DNA of 6,423 bases from assembly GCA_003454605.1 (NCBI GenBank), contig DMKD01000163.1:1-6423 (forward strand), written 5' to 3'. The notes under the pieces are model-generated. The model had not been told where the DNA came from. It saw only the letters and a list, made by a program, of their open reading frames with translations, and made no database searches. Made by a program: the position numbers and the translations under genes. This document shows, piece after piece, positions 1-5,638 of the stretch (positions within the stretch are counted from its first letter, which is position 1; each line of letters starts with the position of its first letter). The stretch comes from Spirochaeta sp. (lineage in GTDB: Bacteria; Spirochaetota; Spirochaetia; UBA9216).

Positions 1-393
1 TTTGCACCCCTGAACATATTTCTTATTCGTGAGCCGAACCGGAATGAAGAAGACATTCTTGAGTTCTATACAAATATTGTTCAGCCTGACCTACAGCTGC
101 TCTGCGATTATGAAGATGATATTGATGAAAAGGACCGGTTTAAAGGTATACCTAGGCTTCTCGTTGAAATCCTGTCGCCGTCTACTAGAAAGAAAGATGT
201 ATGGAACAAGCTTCATCTTTATTCGGAAAGCGGGATTGAAGAGTACTGGATTGTCGATCTGAAGTATAAAACAATCAGTGTCCACACTTTTCCCGATGGA
301 GATTCCAGACCGGATGCAGTATTTAAAGCTGATGAATCAGCCGAATCAACGATTTTCGAGGGATTGAAGGTGCCGCTCGAGCGGCTGTTTTAA
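1..393 (+). CDS. Uma2-family (DUF820) PD-(D/E)XK nuclease-like protein, 3' part
   Basis: The frame is open from the first base to TAA at 391-393, giving the last 130 residues; the start lies outside the window. The segment has the Uma2/DUF820 hallmarks: a VQPDL motif (D30 of the visible part), LVEILSPST (E56), a following K-rich helix with K70, and SGIEEYWIVD at residues 77-86, ending in the usual PL..LF tail. These match the acidic and lysine positions of the restriction-endonuclease-like fold. Family members are usually about 180-200 residues, so roughly 60 are missing. Uma2 proteins are common as multiple copies in cyanobacteria and some other bacteria; their function is poorly defined, so nuclease activity is only inferred from the fold. 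The gene converges on perR and the two stop codons overlap by 4 bases (390-393). Confidence 0.85.
   Translation, partial: FAPLNIFLIREPNRNEEDILEFYTNIVQPDLQLLCDYEDDIDEKDRFKGIPRLLVEILSPSTRKKDVWNKLHLYSESGIEEYWIVDLKYKTISVHTFPDGDSRPDAVFKADESAESTIFEGLKVPLERLF
372..391 (+). terminator. Possible intrinsic terminator inside the end of the Uma2 gene
   Basis: GCCGCTCGAGCGGC (372-385) is a perfect 14-base palindrome that can form a 5-bp GC stem with a TCGA loop, followed by TGTTTT on the plus strand. It would end Uma2 transcription before it runs into convergent perR. The stem is short and the bases also encode the family's normal PLERLF tail, so the palindrome could be a codon-choice coincidence. Confidence 0.35.
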
Positions 394-785
394 CCGCAGT
401 CTGCGCAGACACCCTTATAGTAAAGATGTCGCTCGTCTACAGTGAATCCTTCGGGCAGGTCGTGTTCAACATCAGTCAGGTCGACGTTAAAATCGTGAAT
501 CTCGCCGCATTGTGTACATTTAAAATGACCGTGGTCGGATGTGTCGGCGTCAAAGCGGGTTTCATTTTCTTCTATCGTGACGGCCTGTACGAGGTGTTTC
601 TCCAGAAACAGATCCATTGTATTGTAAACCGATGTCTTCGAGAGTGTGGGGATTTCACTCATCAATGATTTATAGATTGTATCGGCAGTGGGATGATTAT
701 GTTTTGTAACGAGGTAGTCGTATACCTTCATCCTCACAACAGTTGGTTTAACATCATGTGATTTTAAAAATTCCGCTGTCTGCAT
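390..785 (-). CDS. perR: PerR-type Fur-family peroxide-sensing repressor
   Basis: A full-length 131-residue Fur-family regulator. The winged helix-turn-helix occupies about residues 1-75, with the recognition region around LSKTSVYNT (48-56). All five regulatory-metal ligands known from Bacillus subtilis PerR can be aligned: H31 (in HPTAD), D79 (in RFD), H85 and H87 (in DHGH) and D98 (in GEIHDF). Asp rather than Glu at the last position is the mark of peroxide-oxidisable PerR. C90/C93 and C127/C130 form the structural zinc site. ATG at 783-785 is preceded by AAGGA (792-796) at 6 nt. The gene sits 65 nt downstream of rbr on the same strand and no separate promoter is evident, so co-transcription is likely. 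Since rbr has PerR-box-like operators, perR is probably autoregulated through it. A plain Fur or Zur role is less likely given the ligand set and neighbour. Confidence 0.92.
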   Translation of the reverse strand: MQTAEFLKSHDVKPTVVRMKVYDYLVTKHNHPTADTIYKSLMSEIPTLSKTSVYNTMDLFLEKHLVQAVTIEENETRFDADTSDHGHFKCTQCGEIHDFNVDLTDVEHDLPEGFTVDERHLYYKGVCADCG

Positions 786-797
786 GCCGTTTCCTTA

Positions 798-838
798 TTA
801 ACGGGAACCACGCAGCGGGGCTGCATGGCTCCTGTTAA
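798..838 (-). other. Intergenic hairpin between rbr and perR
   Basis: Arms 798-810 and 826-838 are inverted repeats (11 of 13 positions exactly complementary), enclosing a second perfect stem GCAGC-GGG-GCTGC (812-824). In the rbr-perR transcript one of the two non-matching pairs is a G-U wobble and the other C-A. The structure ends 1 nt before the perR ribosome-binding site. No T run follows on either strand, so it is not a classic intrinsic terminator. An mRNA-processing, stability or partial-attenuation role that lowers perR expression relative to rbr is inference. Confidence 0.55.
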
Positions 839-850
839 AATTAGAGGGGG

Positions 851-1396
851 TTAGAAATATCTTTTAAGGAGACCCTGGAAAGCTGAGCCATGTCTGGCCT
901 CGTCCTTACACATTTCATGAACGGTGTCGTGAATTGCATCGTAGCCGAGTTCTTTAGCTTTCTTTGCAAGATCAAGCTTGCCCTGTGTAGCGCCGTGTTC
1001 GGCAGCAACCCGCAGTTCAAGGTTTTTCTTTGTATCGGCCCAGACTACTTCACCGAGAAGTTCGGCAAACTTTGAAGCATGTTCAGCTTCTTCGAAAGCT
1101 ATTCTCTTGTAAGCTTCTGCTACTTCGGGGTATCCTTCTCTGTCAGCTTGACGGCTCATCGCGAGATACATTCCTACCTCGGTACATTCGCCCATGAAGT
1201 TTTCTTTAAGGCCGTTTACAACCCATTCGTCAAGACCCTTTGCAACACCGATTTTGTGCTCATCAGCAAATGTAAGACCTTCGGTCTCGACCAATTCGTT
1301 GAATTTTTCTTTTGCTGCGCCGCACTGAGGACATTTTGCCGGTGCTTCATCGCCTTCATAAACATAACCGCATACTGAACATACCCATTTCTTCAT
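851..1396 (-). CDS. rbr: Reverse rubrerythrin (rubredoxin + diiron peroxidase)
   Basis: A 181-residue protein with the rubredoxin domain first (C6, C9, C22, C25; residues 1-36), then a ferritin-like four-helix diiron domain (about 48-181). This order is reversed compared with classical rubrerythrin. Iron ligands are visible as E70/E73 in GECTE, E103 and H106 in EEAEH, an acidic residue near 127-133, and E166/H169 in DEARH. Reverse rubrerythrins (for example those of Clostridium acetobutylicum) act in the cytoplasm, reducing hydrogen peroxide and oxygen to water with electrons from NADH through a rubredoxin reductase, and are PerR-repressed there. Here perR follows directly and PerR-box-like sites cover the promoter, so the same logic is expected. 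ATG at 1394-1396 is preceded by GGAG (1405-1408) at 8 nt. The redox partner is not in the window. Confidence 0.95.
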   Translation of the reverse strand: MKKWVCSVCGYVYEGDEAPAKCPQCGAAKEKFNELVETEGLTFADEHKIGVAKGLDEWVVNGLKENFMGECTEVGMYLAMSRQADREGYPEVAEAYKRIAFEEAEHASKFAELLGEVVWADTKKNLELRVAAEHGATQGKLDLAKKAKELGYDAIHDTVHEMCKDEARHGSAFQGLLKRYF

Positions 1397-1411
1397 CTGT
1401 TTTACTCCAAA

Positions 1412-1426
1412 TTGTAATTAATATAA
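1412..1426. promoter_or_regulatory. Third PerR-box-like site in the rbr leader
   Basis: TTGTAATTAATATAA matches the PerR box except at two positions. It shares the half-site ATTGTAAT with the main box, exactly 17 bases away (1411 and 1428). It lies between the predicted rbr transcription start and its ribosome-binding site. It is less symmetric than the main box, so this is the weakest of the three. Confidence 0.35.
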
Positions 1427-1428
1427 AA

Positions 1429-1443
1429 TTGTAATGATTACAA
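1429..1443. promoter_or_regulatory. PerR-box-like operator (perfect palindrome)
   Basis: TTGTAATGATTACAA is a 7-1-7 perfect palindrome (extending to 8-1-8 at 1428-1444) matching the PerR box TTATAATNATTATAA at 13 of 14 specified positions less one symmetric change per arm. It covers the predicted transcription start of rbr, just downstream of the -10, a typical repressor position. The adjacent PerR gene supports the assignment. Confidence 0.75.
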
Positions 1444-1452
1444 TCATTATGA
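1438..1452. promoter_or_regulatory. Second, overlapping PerR-box-like operator
   Basis: TTACAATCATTATGA differs from the PerR box at two positions and overlaps the first box by 6 bases, covering the whole rbr -10 element. A separate inverted repeat (TAATGATT-AC-AATCATTA, 1432-1449) links the two boxes. The region is AT-rich, so one of the two may be incidental. Confidence 0.5.
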
Positions 1453-1474
1453 TATGGAAAGCAGACTTTGTCAA
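1446..1474 (-). promoter_or_regulatory. Sigma-70 promoter of rbr-perR
   Basis: On the minus strand TTGACA (1469-1474, perfect -35) is followed by a 17-base spacer and CATAAT (1446-1451, 5 of 6 to the -10 consensus). The predicted start of transcription is near 1439, giving a leader of about 43 nt before the rbr ATG. This is a strong promoter, consistent with a gene kept off by a repressor. Confidence 0.8.
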
Positions 1475-1495
1475 CTGGAAAAATTTGATTATATT
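1468..1495 (+). promoter_or_regulatory. Promoter of the YdeI/OmdA-like gene, -35 facing that of rbr
   Basis: TTGTCA (1468-1473) and TATATT (1490-1495), 16 bases apart, each match sigma-70 consensus at 5 of 6 positions. The -35 occupies the same bases as the rbr -35 on the other strand (TTGTCAA/TTGACAA). The predicted start of transcription falls at about 1502, the A of the ATG, implying a leaderless mRNA. Confidence 0.5.
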
Positions 1496-1501
1496 TAATG
1501 T

Positions 1502-1759
1502 ATGACTGATGGCAGAGGATTAAAACGTAAAAGGCTTGTGATGCCCGAATATATCCGACAGGCGCTTGAAGATTATGATTTAACGAATGATTACGAATCC
1601 CGTCCTGCTTATCAGCGAAATGACTATTTAGGCTGGATATGCAATGCAAAGCGGCAGTCAACGAAGGAGAAGCGCCTGGCACAAATGCTGGAAGAACTTG
1701 AGTTGGGTGGTGTTTATATGAAGATGGAGCATCGGGCCTCGCGGAAATTATCCCGCTGA
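1502..1759 (+). CDS. Small YdeI/OmpD-associated (OmdA-domain) protein
   Basis: An 85-residue protein matching the C-terminal domain of the YdeI/OmpD-associated family: MPEYIRQALE (14-23), then RPAYQRNDYLGWI (34-46), AKRQSTKEKRLAQMLEEL (49-66), and a YMKM tail (72-75). Short stand-alone versions like this exist; the molecular function is unknown, and the 'bacteriocin protection' label of some relatives should not be carried over. It is basic and predicted cytoplasmic. The start at 1502 has no ribosome-binding site but lies at the predicted transcription start. An internal ATG at 1541 has AAAAGG at 6 nt, but would remove the LKRKRLV lead-in that similar small proteins seem to carry. Divergent from rbr, convergent with the phosphoribosyltransferase gene. 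Confidence 0.75.
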   Translation: MTDGRGLKRKRLVMPEYIRQALEDYDLTNDYESRPAYQRNDYLGWICNAKRQSTKEKRLAQMLEELELGGVYMKMEHRASRKLSR

Positions 1760-1762
1760 GGC
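1736..1762. terminator. Weak hairpin at the convergent gene ends
   Basis: GCCTCGCGG (1736-1744) pairs with CCGC-T-GAGGC (1753-1762) around an 8-base loop with one bulged T: nine base pairs spanning the stop codon of the OmdA-like gene and ending just before the convergent gene at 1766. There is no T tract on either side, so termination may be inefficient or need Rho. Confidence 0.35.
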
Positions 1763-1765
1763 TGC

Positions 1766-2275
1766 TCAGGTTCCATGTGAGTTAATATCAATCGCATCCC
1801 ATGGGTAGCAGATCCATTTATCTTCAAGTTCTTCCCCGACCCAGTAACGGGTAATTTCAGCGGGGATTGACCCTCTTTTTTCCTTGTTTTTATTGTGAAG
1901 TACAGCAACCGCGATCTCGGCGGGGGCATCACTCATCAGCTCCCGCAGGCAGTATTCGAGGGTTACTCTTGAATCATCAACTTCGTCGACGAGGAGTACT
2001 TTCTTGCCTTTGAGCTTTTTCTCAACTTCATCAATCCATTGAATTTTTTCAGGACTTTTTTTGGGTATATTGTTTTCATCGTAGAGTTTGAGTCCAACCG
2101 TCAGTATCGGTTTGTTAATATAAGTCTTAATGATTCTAGCGGGGATGAAACCGCCTGTTCCTATTGCTACAATTACGTCGGGATCATAGCCGTCCTGCTT
2201 GATCTGCTGCGCAACCTTCTGAATTGTGTTGTGAATATCGTTATATGTGAAAAAAATCTTCTCTTCTGATGACAT
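1766..2275 (-). CDS. 6-oxopurine-type phosphoribosyltransferase (hypoxanthine/xanthine/guanine)
   Basis: A type I phosphoribosyltransferase of 169 residues. The PRPP-binding loop is VLLVDEVDDSRVTLEY (93-108), resembling the DEVDDTRTTL loop of yeast-type Hpt1/Xpt enzymes. An early loop AIGTGGFIPAR (37-47) would contact pyrophosphate, and a late aromatic motif WICYPWDA (154-161) is typical of the purine-base hood. It probably transfers a purine base to PRPP in cytoplasmic salvage; which base is not decidable here. ATG at 2273-2275 is chosen because GGAG (2282-2285) lies 6 nt before it. An in-frame ATG at 2285-2287 would add four residues, but it overlaps that GGAG and lacks a good site of its own. 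Divergent from the cyclase gene, with a 98-nt gap. Confidence 0.85.
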   Translation of the reverse strand: MSSEEKIFFTYNDIHNTIQKVAQQIKQDGYDPDVIVAIGTGGFIPARIIKTYINKPILTVGLKLYDENNIPKKSPEKIQWIDEVEKKLKGKKVLLVDEVDDSRVTLEYCLRELMSDAPAEIAVAVLHNKNKEKRGSIPAEITRYWVGEELEDKWICYPWDAIDINSHGT

Positions 2276-2297
2276 AATAAACTCCATTTTGCCGATA

Positions 2298-2338
2298 ATT
2301 ATAGAACCTAGGATAATAGACAGATATTATCTTTTCAA
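2298..2338 (-). promoter_or_regulatory. Candidate promoters of the phosphoribosyltransferase gene
   Basis: Two options on the minus strand. One is TTGAAA (2333-2338), 17 bases, TATCCT (2310-2315). The other is a perfect -10 TATAAT (2298-2303) with no clear -35. Either gives a leader of ordinary length. I cannot choose between them. Confidence 0.35.
2312..2331. repeat. Inverted repeat between divergent genes, possible operator
   Basis: GATAATA-N6-TATTATC is a perfect 7-bp inverted repeat. It lies over the spacer of one candidate phosphoribosyltransferase promoter and over a candidate -10 (GATAAT) of the cyclase gene, where a regulator could affect both. The sequence is AT-rich, so a chance repeat is possible; no cognate regulator is visible. 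Confidence 0.35.
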
Positions 2339-2373
2339 GTGGAAACTCTTTTACTTCAAGGATATAATTAGAA

Positions 2374-5300
2374 TTGAGTATGCTTAACGATAAAAACATT
2401 ATACTAGTCATCGCGATTTCATTTGTTGTGCTGTTTCTAGCCGGTTTCGGTTATTACTTTGTAATAGATACAATATCGATGGAATCTATTGATGAATCTG
2501 CACCTGTCACTCTGGCTGAAGGGGAAACCCTCATTCTAGACAGTAATTGGACGGCTTATACCGACAGCAGTTTCAAACAGAAAACGGACATCCAGCCGGG
2601 GGTATTCGGAAAAGGAGAGTATTATTTTCGATTACTCCTTGATACACGGGATATGCAGGGTCAGAATGCCTTTCTGGTCAATACTGTTTATTCGGCCTAT
2701 ACCATGCATGTTAACGGTGTCCTCGTAGCGAAATCCGGGCGGCCTTCACTGAAAGATGAGCAGCTGGAGTTAAACAGAACTCATGCGTTTGCCTATCAGC
2801 AGGATACCGACGTTCTTGAGATTGTTGTTCATGTTTCGAACAGCAGTCATAGATTCGGCGGAAGTATGCTGCCCTGGCTTTCATACGGGCGGTATCCTGA
2901 TGTCGACATTTATGAGCAGCAGGGTCGGATGCTCGATGCGCTGGTCGTTTTTTTGCTTGCCGGCTTTGCCCTGTTGAACATTTTCAATTATTTTTATCTG
3001 CGGAGACATTCTTACAGCCTGTATTTCTTTTTATACATGTTTATCTATGCGCTTTATGCTTTGTTCAGTGGGCATGTTCTTGCCGGCTGGGTAATTCCGG
3101 TTATGAACGGCAGTTTTGTGTTTAGAATGGAAGAGGTCCTGATTATTCTCGCACTTCCGCTTATGCTGAATTATATCCGTTCATTATACCCGAACGAAAT
3201 GCACAAGTCTGTGATGATAGTCACTCAGGTAATCGCTCTTGCTGTAGCAGTTCTTATGTTTGTATTTCCGCTTTCATTGGTTAGAGATATTGCAGTAATT
3301 TATTCATATTTGAGGATAGCTGGAGCAGTATATATAATATGGCGGCTGGCAGCAGCGATAAGGAAGGGGCGCAAAGGTGCCCGGATGACCCTTCTTTCCT
3401 TCAGTATTTTATCTTTGTGCATGTTGAATGATTTCCTGTTTGCCTCAGGTGTAATACAAACGGTAAGGTTGATATTTCCAGGACTGATCTTTTTCGCTGT
3501 TAACCAAACCTATCGATTGATTAAAGACAGTCTCGCTGATTACAGAAAATTCGAAGACACTCATTCCAGACTGGAGGCAGTAATGGATCAGAAGGAAAGT
3601 TTTTTTTCGAGAAACTCTATCGAACTTGCAAAACCGATAAGAAATATAGTTGAACTCGGCGAGAGTCTTCTGAAGGGTTCTATTGGTCCGTTGAATTCGG
3701 AACAGATAGCCACCTCCTCACTTATAGTATCTAACGGTGTTCGTCTTTCTAACATGGTGAACGACATTCTGGATTTTACAAAGATAAAAGAGCATGAGAT
3801 AGAACTGAAGCTGGCACCCGTAGAATTCTTTAAGGTTTCGCGTAAAGTCCTTAACAGCTGTGAAGCCCTGGTCGCCATCCAGGATCTTGAACTCATTTCG
3901 GAAGTCGGCCGGGAATTGAAGGTTCTCGCGGCGGATGAGCAGCGCTTTGAGCAGATTCTCTACAACTTAATCAGCAATTCAATCAGCCATACAAATAGTG
4001 GAAAGATTATAGTCCGAGGCACTGAAAAAGATGAAGCGTTAGAGGTTTCAATTATAGTTGAAGGCAGTAATCTTGATGAGGAGAGTGTAAATAACCTGTT
4101 CACAGCCTATGAAGACAGTGTTAGTGATGATATTGATGAGCAGAATGTAGCTGATTTAAGCCTTGCTATTGCGAAAAAGCTGATCGAACTTCATGGAAGT
4201 GAAATCATCATCGAAACCGACGAGAACAGGATCACCTATAAATTTAACTTTGCTTTCTGGGAAGGGGCGCGGGTGGCAACTGAAGAAGAAGAGCTGGAGA
4301 TGGATGCGCTGATTAATCTGCAGCCGGTTTTTGATGAAATCACAGCCGATCGTAATCTTGAAATTCTTATTGCCGGAAAAGATGTGGAGGAACTCCAGAT
4401 TTTAAAAAGTCAGCTTTCGTCGATGAATTATTCTGTTGTCCCGATGATGACTGGAGCCGAGCTGCTTTCACGGGTTAAAGAAGATGTACCCCATCTTGTT
4501 GTGGTAGATGTGAAGCTGCCCGATATGAGCGGTTATGATGTCTGTTCACAGATTCGTGAAATCTTTTCGAAAGATGAACTGCCGGTAATCCTGGTAATTA
4601 ATAAAGAAGATATCTCTGATATGATGGAAGGTCTGACTTCAGGAGCAAATGACTTCCTTACCAGACCCTACCTGCAGGAGGAATTCCTTACGAGGGTAAA
4701 TACCCATCTTCAGCTCTCTAGGATCAGCAATGTCTACAGCCGCTTCGTTCCAACCGAATTCTTGAGCTCGCTTGGGCAGGAGAATATCATTGATGTGGAA
4801 TTAGGCGATCAGGTATCACGTGAGATGACCATCCTTTTTGTTGATATCAGGGCGTTTACTAATCTGTCTGAGAATATGACGCCCGAAGAAAATTTCAAGT
4901 TTATAAATTCATACCTCAGCCGGTTCAGCCCGATGATTACCAACAACGGCGGATTCGTTGATAAATACATAGGGGACGCCATTATGGCTCTTTTTCCCGA
5001 TAAGCCTGAAGATGCTCTTGCTGCTGCAAAAGAGATGATTGAACATGTCAATGTGTACAACGGGCACAGGGCAAATTGCGGTTATAAACCAATCGGTATA
5101 GGAATTGGAATTCATACCGGGAATATGATTCTCGGTATCATCGGAGATGAAAAACGAATGCAGGGAACTGTAATCTCTGATGCCGTTAACCTCGCTTCAC
5201 GTATTCAGGATGTCACAAAGCTCTATAAGGCAAATGTCGTAATCAGTCAGGAAACATTTGTAAAGCTCGAGAACCCGGCTGAATATAATTTCAGATTTCT

Positions 5301-5574
5301 GGGGCGTGTTAAGGTGAAGGGAAAAGATAAAGCTGTAGCTCTCTTTGAAATATTTGATGCAGAGGATGAAATCAGGCGAAAGCTGAAGAATGATACAAAG
5401 TCTGATTTTGAATCGGGATTAGGGAAATTCTCACTTCGTGATTTCGATGAAGCACAGAACCTGTTAGAGAAAGTGGCCGTGAGGGATCCGGAGGATCAGA
5501 CAGCACAGGTTTTTCTTGACCGGATAGATGAAATGCGGCGGGCTGAGAAGAAGGCCTTTCTTACGTCGCTTTAA
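2374..5574 (+). CDS. 7TM membrane adenylate cyclase with pseudo-histidine-kinase and pseudo-receiver
   Basis: 1066 residues from TTG 2374 (AAGGA at 11 nt); ATG 2380 is the alternative. Order: membrane anchor (8-31); periplasmic 7TMR-DISMED1-like sugar-binding fold (55-172, with AYTMHVNG and VVHVSNSSHR); seven membrane segments near 187-208, 213-233, 251-269, 279-300, 304-326, 338-357, 364-381; coiled coil (382-412); HisKA/HATPase-like region (413-630); receiver-like region (662-780); class III cyclase (813-997); one TPR-like helical pair (1008-1056). The cyclase looks active: metal Asp D824 and D868, K864 and T932 as the ATP-selecting pair, and N939/R943 for the transition state. It should make cAMP from ATP in the cytoplasm in response to a periplasmic ligand. 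The kinase and receiver are degenerate: I416 replaces the phospho-His, D594/S596 the ATP-lid glycines, G668/K669 the acidic pair, I742 the Thr, R764 the Lys; D712 remains. Monocistronic, with a strong terminator. Confidence 0.93.
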   Translation: MSMLNDKNIILVIAISFVVLFLAGFGYYFVIDTISMESIDESAPVTLAEGETLILDSNWTAYTDSSFKQKTDIQPGVFGKGEYYFRLLLDTRDMQGQNAFLVNTVYSAYTMHVNGVLVAKSGRPSLKDEQLELNRTHAFAYQQDTDVLEIVVHVSNSSHRFGGSMLPWLSYGRYPDVDIYEQQGRMLDALVVFLLAGFALLNIFNYFYLRRHSYSLYFFLYMFIYALYALFSGHVLAGWVIPVMNGSFVFRMEEVLIILALPLMLNYIRSLYPNEMHKSVMIVTQVIALAVAVLMFVFPLSLVRDIAVIYSYLRIAGAVYIIWRLAAAIRKGRKGARMTLLSFSILSLCMLNDFLFASGVIQTVRLIFPGLIFFAVNQTYRLIKDSLADYRKFEDTHSRLEAVMDQKESFFSRNSIELAKPIRNIVELGESLLKGSIGPLNSEQIATSSLIVSNGVRLSNMVNDILDFTKIKEHEIELKLAPVEFFKVSRKVLNSCEALVAIQDLELISEVGRELKVLAADEQRFEQILYNLISNSISHTNSGKIIVRGTEKDEALEVSIIVEGSNLDEESVNNLFTAYEDSVSDDIDEQNVADLSLAIAKKLIELHGSEIIIETDENRITYKFNFAFWEGARVATEEEELEMDALINLQPVFDEITADRNLEILIAGKDVEELQILKSQLSSMNYSVVPMMTGAELLSRVKEDVPHLVVVDVKLPDMSGYDVCSQIREIFSKDELPVILVINKEDISDMMEGLTSGANDFLTRPYLQEEFLTRVNTHLQLSRISNVYSRFVPTEFLSSLGQENIIDVELGDQVSREMTILFVDIRAFTNLSENMTPEENFKFINSYLSRFSPMITNNGGFVDKYIGDAIMALFPDKPEDALAAAKEMIEHVNVYNGHRANCGYKPIGIGIGIHTGNMILGIIGDEKRMQGTVISDAVNLASRIQDVTKLYKANVVISQETFVKLENPAEYNFRFLGRVKVKGKDKAVALFEIFDAEDEIRRKLKNDTKSDFESGLGKFSLRDFDEAQNLLEKVAVRDPEDQTAQVFLDRIDEMRRAEKKAFLTSL

Positions 5575-5620
5575 AAAAAAAGAGGGTCAGATCAATGCTG
5601 TTTGATCTGGCCCTTCTGTT
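5573..5620. terminator. Two-way intrinsic terminator
   Basis: Arms 5583-5595 and 5602-5614 form a 13-bp stem (one G-T pair) with a 6-base loop. On the minus strand it is followed by C and nine T (5581-5573), a textbook terminator for the hydratase gene. On the plus strand the tail is TCTGTTT, adequate for the cyclase gene. It begins inside the cyclase stop codon. Confidence 0.88.
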
Positions 5621-5638
5621 TATTAAAATCTAATCCTA

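Larger units (their letters stand above)
2289..2368 (+). promoter_or_regulatory. Candidate promoters of the adenylate cyclase gene
   Basis: Candidate A is TGGAAA (2340-2345), 17 bases, TATAAT (2363-2368, perfect -10), which would start transcription at about 2375, leaving almost no leader. Candidate B is TTGCCG (2289-2294), 17 bases, GATAAT (2312-2317), giving a leader of about 50 nt that contains AAGGA (2358-2362). Confidence 0.4.

Noticed and set aside
29..262. A 77-codon plus-strand frame at the left edge
   Set aside because: It is an out-of-frame shadow of the Uma2 gene, which is open in another frame and carries the family motifs.
399..410. Perfect 12-base palindrome GTCTGCGCAGAC
   Set aside because: It lies in the perR codons for the C-terminal zinc-binding Cys pair and has no loop or T tract, so it is best explained by coding.
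426..668. An 80-codon plus-strand frame opposite perR
   Set aside because: It is the antisense shadow of perR's conserved metal and DNA-binding segments.
764..826. A 20-codon upstream reading frame on the minus strand overlapping the perR start, with AGGAG before its ATG
   Set aside because: The AGGAG lies only 2 nt from the ATG, too close for normal initiation, and both are buried in the hairpin stem. No recognisable peptide.
1079..1378. A 99-codon plus-strand frame opposite rbr
   Set aside because: It is antisense to a clear reverse rubrerythrin gene and has no family resemblance.
1356..1682. A 108-codon minus-strand frame spanning the rbr promoter and the OmdA-like gene
   Set aside because: It crosses the well-supported promoter region and overlaps both real genes, and its translation looks like no protein family.
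2374..5574. Guanylate cyclase as an alternative activity
   Set aside because: K864 and T932 are the ATP-type pair; guanylate cyclases usually carry Glu and Cys or similar at these positions.
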